From the NCBI GenBank assembly GCA_943704525.1, contig CALSCQ010001490.1, forward strand, positions 1-22,915: 22,915 bases of DNA, given 5' to 3'. Positions 20,566-22,915 of the stretch are shown one piece after another; the stretch's first letter is position 1, and every line of letters begins with the position of its first letter. This stretch comes from Pigoraptor vietnamica. Lineage: Eukaryota; Opisthokonta; Filasterea. The notes under the pieces were generated by a model. That model ran no database searches. It was not told the DNA's origin and saw only the letters and a program-made list of their open reading frames with translations. The translations under genes and the position numbers were made by a program.

Positions 20566-21612
20566 TCACGAGACTAGTGCAATCGGCGCCACAGCACTGT
20601 GCGCAAACCTTTTCGCCATTCTCTCAAGGCTTTCAAACCGGTCCGGTTTGGGTCCAGTTGAGTCTTTTTCGATGTGGTCTTCGGTAATTAAAACCCGTCC
20701 CGTCCATCGGCGCAGAAAAGTTTTCCGCAGACAATGCGTTCGTTTTTCAGACCCAGCGGGCGATCGTGAACCAGTCCACCCACTGGGAAACGTACTTTTC
20801 GTTTAATTCGGGCAATTTTTCAGCCCTTGCGCGGAGTTCAAAAAGTGGCCGGGCGTTGTGACAAAGGCTGTGACGCCCACCCGGCATTCTCAAAACGTTG
20901 TGCATTGAATCAAACGTTTTCCGGCTCATTCCTTCGTTCCATGTAACTCTTCACGTTGGCGTCGAATGGATTCAGAACCTCGGGATTTTCACGGAGTGAC
21001 TCCACCGTGTGGAGCGCCGTACCCGTCTTCTCGCACACCGTCCCGAATGCCTGCCTGATGCGGGCCAAGATCATCAATCAAGAGCAAGCAAACCGCCACT
21101 GCACAGACCAAACACTCACCGCCCAAATGCACATGTAATCCCGATTGTTTTTGTCCACGTCCCCCAGGAAGTGCTCGCAGGCCTTCTCGACAAGGCATTT
21201 CAGCGACATCGTGTCCCTCTCGACCTCATAAGCACGACGTTTTGCTGCCTCAGTGCTCCTGTCGCTTCGAGCGCTTTCTTTGGCTGCGAGCCCGAACGGG
21301 ATGCAGTCACCCTCACTGCCGGCAGTTCGGCGTCACCACCACGTGTGCCACCCACGCCGTTGCCGCTGCTCGCGCCACCCAAATCGCTGCTTCTCACACA
21401 ATAAATCAGCATGCCACCGCCGTCTGCGCAAACGAAGCAGTAATGCGCCTTCCCCCGGCCCTGTCTCTTGCGAGACGTGAGGGGCTCGATCGACCAAGGC
21501 GCACCAGTCTCGTTGCCGAAATGGCGGTAGCATTTTTCACACTGCGTCTCCTCGTTCGCAAGGAAGAACTGAGAACTAGGGTACTGAACGGGGGTATCAC
21601 GTGCGTGTCACG
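20566..21612 (-). pseudogene. Broken coding-like sequence with a zinc-ribbon-like start
   Basis: Several adjoining minus-strand segments read as ordinary protein but in different frames. Segment 1 (21612-about 21390) has C-x2-C-x30-C-x2-C (CEKC at 21541-21530, CFVC at 21439-21428), a zinc-ribbon-like spacing. Segment 2 (about 21340-21120) reads RRAYEVERDTMSLKCLVEKA and onwards to DYMCIW, ending at a GTGAGT (21119). Segment 3 (21050-20910, after a possible 69-bp intron) reads GTVCEKTGTALHTVESLREN and ends in TGA. Segment 4 (20929-20747) reads KTFDSMHNVLRMPGGRHSL one base out of frame. Segment 5 (about 20770-20566) reads LRRWTGRVLITEDHIEKD. Then comes A26. It could be a decayed retro-element or host pseudogene, or an intact gene whose introns I mis-placed. 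No family was recognised. Confidence 0.3.
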
Positions 21613-21680
21613 TGCACATACCGCAGTCTCCCACCCCCGGATGCTATTTTGGCGCATTGAAAAATTTGAATTTTTTTGGG
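21598..21680 (+). promoter_or_regulatory. Putative upstream elements of the coiled-coil gene
   Basis: Two CACGTG hexamers (21598-21603, 21609-21614), TTTTGGCGC (21647-21655, E2F-like) and an A/T tract GAAAAATTTGAATTTTTTT (21659-21677) lie 85-165 bp before ATG 21763. Only the positions are certain; factor names are inferred from consensus. Confidence 0.3.
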
Positions 21681-21762
21681 GCTGTTATGTTAACACGGTT
21701 CCACGTTCCTTTCGCAAGCACAAAGGGGCGCTTTCTGTGCGCGTTCGTCTGCTGCGGCCACT

Positions 21763-22235
21763 ATGGCGGACGGTGGGGGCGGGTTGCGAGTGGGGCCGGC
21801 GGTGGACTCACTCGAGCGCATTGAGCGGGAATTGGAAAAGAACAAAAAGGCTCTCGCAGTTTGCGAGGAGGAAACTAGAGAGGCGAGGAGCGCCATCAAG
21901 TCCGCCACAGACGACGCTAATCGTGACAAGTGGACGAACATCTACGAGATGCTGCTTAGCGACAGGCGGGGGCTGCGCGCAGAGAAGGAGAGGCTTGTTG
22001 CGAAGCAGGACCAGCTGCTGGAGCAGCGCGGTGAGTGTGTGTTTCTCGTTGAGTGCCTCGTCTCACGCTGTGCCGCATGGCATTATGGAAGCGCGTGGCG
22101 ACTGTCCCTTTGTGCCATGCTCACTCGACGCCCGTCTTGTTGTGCAGCGGCGGCGAATAGGCCTGACCTCTCGAGCGGATTGTCGCGTGGGTGCCGGCTC
22201 TCTTCCCTCAGATCAGTGGCGTGTCTATCTCTCTT

Positions 22236-22272
<37 letters not shown>

Positions 22273-22915
22273 CTCTCTCTCTCCCTCCCTCCCTCCCTCC
22301 CTCCCTCTCTCTCTCTCTCTCTGCTTGTCTGTTTGCCCCGTCCTTCTCTGTTTCGCCCTTTGCCCGCAGTGCATCTCTCCCCGCGTGTCCCTTTGTTTCG
22401 TTCTTTGTTCTGTGGCCATTCCCTCCGCTGCGGCTCTATTTCGCGCGTGTCTCGGGCGCGTTGTTTCGCAGCAGTCGTCGTTGCTGCTGCACGGCGCCCT
22501 TTGTTTGGATGCGGCTCACCGATTCGCGTCTCGCAGCCCACGCGCAGACGGTGACTGCGATGTCGCCGCGCACACCAGCGCGGCACCGGCGTGGCTCATC
22601 CCACCGCGGGTGAGGGGAAGGACTGCGTTGACTTGCCCCGTTGTTCTGTGGCCACTGCTTTGGTTGTCACTGGTCTGCCGGCGCTCCATTTGTTCGTGCT
22701 TAGACATAACTGTGGCTCTGTCTCAACACAGCCATTGCGACGCCGAGTCTGACGCGCACGCCGCTGCGCAACACGAGCGCGGCCTCGCCCTCTGGAAACT
22801 TTCCCGCCGGTGAGAGAAGCGTCGCTTCAAACAGCTGCTGCCCGTATGACTGATGTGAGTGTGGTTCGCAGGTCGTGACTCCACGCAGCAGCTGGTCGGT
22901 GGAATGTCCGGCATG
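21763..22915 (+). CDS. Coiled-coil protein, N-terminal part (runs off window)
   Basis: Exon 1 is 21763-22030 (89 codons plus one base) and ends at a GTGAGT donor. After a Gly-rich start (MADGGGGLRVGP) it is one long charged helix with heptad spacing (LERIERELEKNKKALAVCEE, then REARSAIKSATDD, then DRRGLRAEKERLVAKQDQLLEQR), a clear coiled coil. Similar Glu/Lys-rich helices with an LRxEKexLLxxQ end occur in multi-copy protist proteins of unknown role (recollection, not proof). Phase-compatible later exons are 22148-22186, 22732-22809 and 22872-beyond the end, giving a Ser/Thr/Pro-rich stretch (RTPLRNTSAASPSGNFPAGR). These three are tentative, and other exons between them are possible. ATG 21763 has a good context (CACTATGGCG). 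Confidence 0.55.
22211..22322. repeat. (CT)n-(CCCT)n-(CT)n compound microsatellite
   Basis: A polypyrimidine tract: CT array, five or six CCCT units (about 22280-22305), then CT again, in the first long intron of the coiled-coil gene. It is the only CT-type array in a window otherwise dominated by CA/GT. Confidence 0.95.

Larger units (their letters stand above)
18669..21762. other. Lower-GC, gene-poor region
   Basis: About 3.1 kb with lower GC and non-native codon use compared with the flanking genes. It holds the palindrome at 18894-18919, a GT array (19217-19330), a poly-T tract (20465-20490) and coding-like but broken fragments on the minus strand (about 20566-21612). Short open frames at 18951-19142 (-), 19476-19841 (+) and 20247-20555 (+) have no recognised domain and AT-ending codons, so I did not call them genes. 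The pattern suits decayed repeats or pseudogenes. Confidence 0.5.

Noticed and set aside
416-21614. CACGTG (E-box/G-box) at several promoters
   Set aside because: About 27 copies occur across the window, many in coding exons, so promoter copies are not distinctive. The hexamer is simply common in this genome.
22463-22615. Extra exons of the coiled-coil gene between 22463 and 22615
   Set aside because: AG acceptors exist, but no combination keeps frame into the exon at 22732 without a stop or phase clash.

Overview
The window is nuclear DNA from a GC-rich eukaryote, probably a flagellated protist. All but one of the recognisable genes are split by short introns (about 60-460 bp). Donors are almost always GTG rather than GTA, and CA/GT dinucleotide tracts fill introns and spacers. 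The conserved genes (PUF60, a Kin1/MARK-type kinase, OSCP1) are eukaryotic, and OSCP1 is typical of species with cilia or flagella. The lineage cannot be fixed from the sequence alone. Exon models below were built by hand: each junction keeps the reading frame and, where a family is recognised, joins its conserved motifs.

Layout, left to right. (1) 124-2223 (+): the 3' part of PUF60, a poly-U-binding splicing factor, with RRM2, a linker and the C-terminal UHM domain. (2) 2224-2959: spacer with two identical CCAAT boxes 31 bp apart, a TATA-like element and a CA repeat. (3) 2960-4996 (+): NADP-dependent non-phosphorylating glyceraldehyde-3-phosphate dehydrogenase-like ALDH, 4 exons, 543 aa. (4) 5504-9372 (-): Kin1/MARK/PAR-1-type Ser/Thr kinase, 5 exons, 909 aa, with kinase, UBA-like and KA1 regions. 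(5) 10012-10290 (+): a small membrane protein of 92 aa. (6) 10586-14927 (-): a secreted right-handed parallel beta-helix protein, 9 exons, 881 aa. (7) 15346-18668 (+): OSCP1, 10 exons, 398 aa, divergent from gene 6 across a roughly 420-bp shared promoter. (8) 18669-21762: a gene-poor stretch of visibly lower GC with a palindromic mini-insertion, a 26-nt poly-T and broken coding-like fragments on the minus strand, probably a decayed element or pseudogene. (9) 21763 to the end (+): start of a coiled-coil protein that runs off the window.

The genes do not form a pathway or operon. They cover splicing (PUF60), cytosolic NADPH production (GAPN), polarity or cytoskeletal signalling (Kin1/MARK), a secreted surface or carbohydrate-related protein and a cilium-linked protein. 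I found no convincing tRNA, rRNA, snRNA or CRISPR array and no intact mobile element. The most unusual items are a GC-AG intron in OSCP1, the strong GTG donor bias, a 26-bp perfect palindrome flanked by 7-bp direct repeats, and a minus-strand zinc-ribbon-like fragment followed by an A26 tract.
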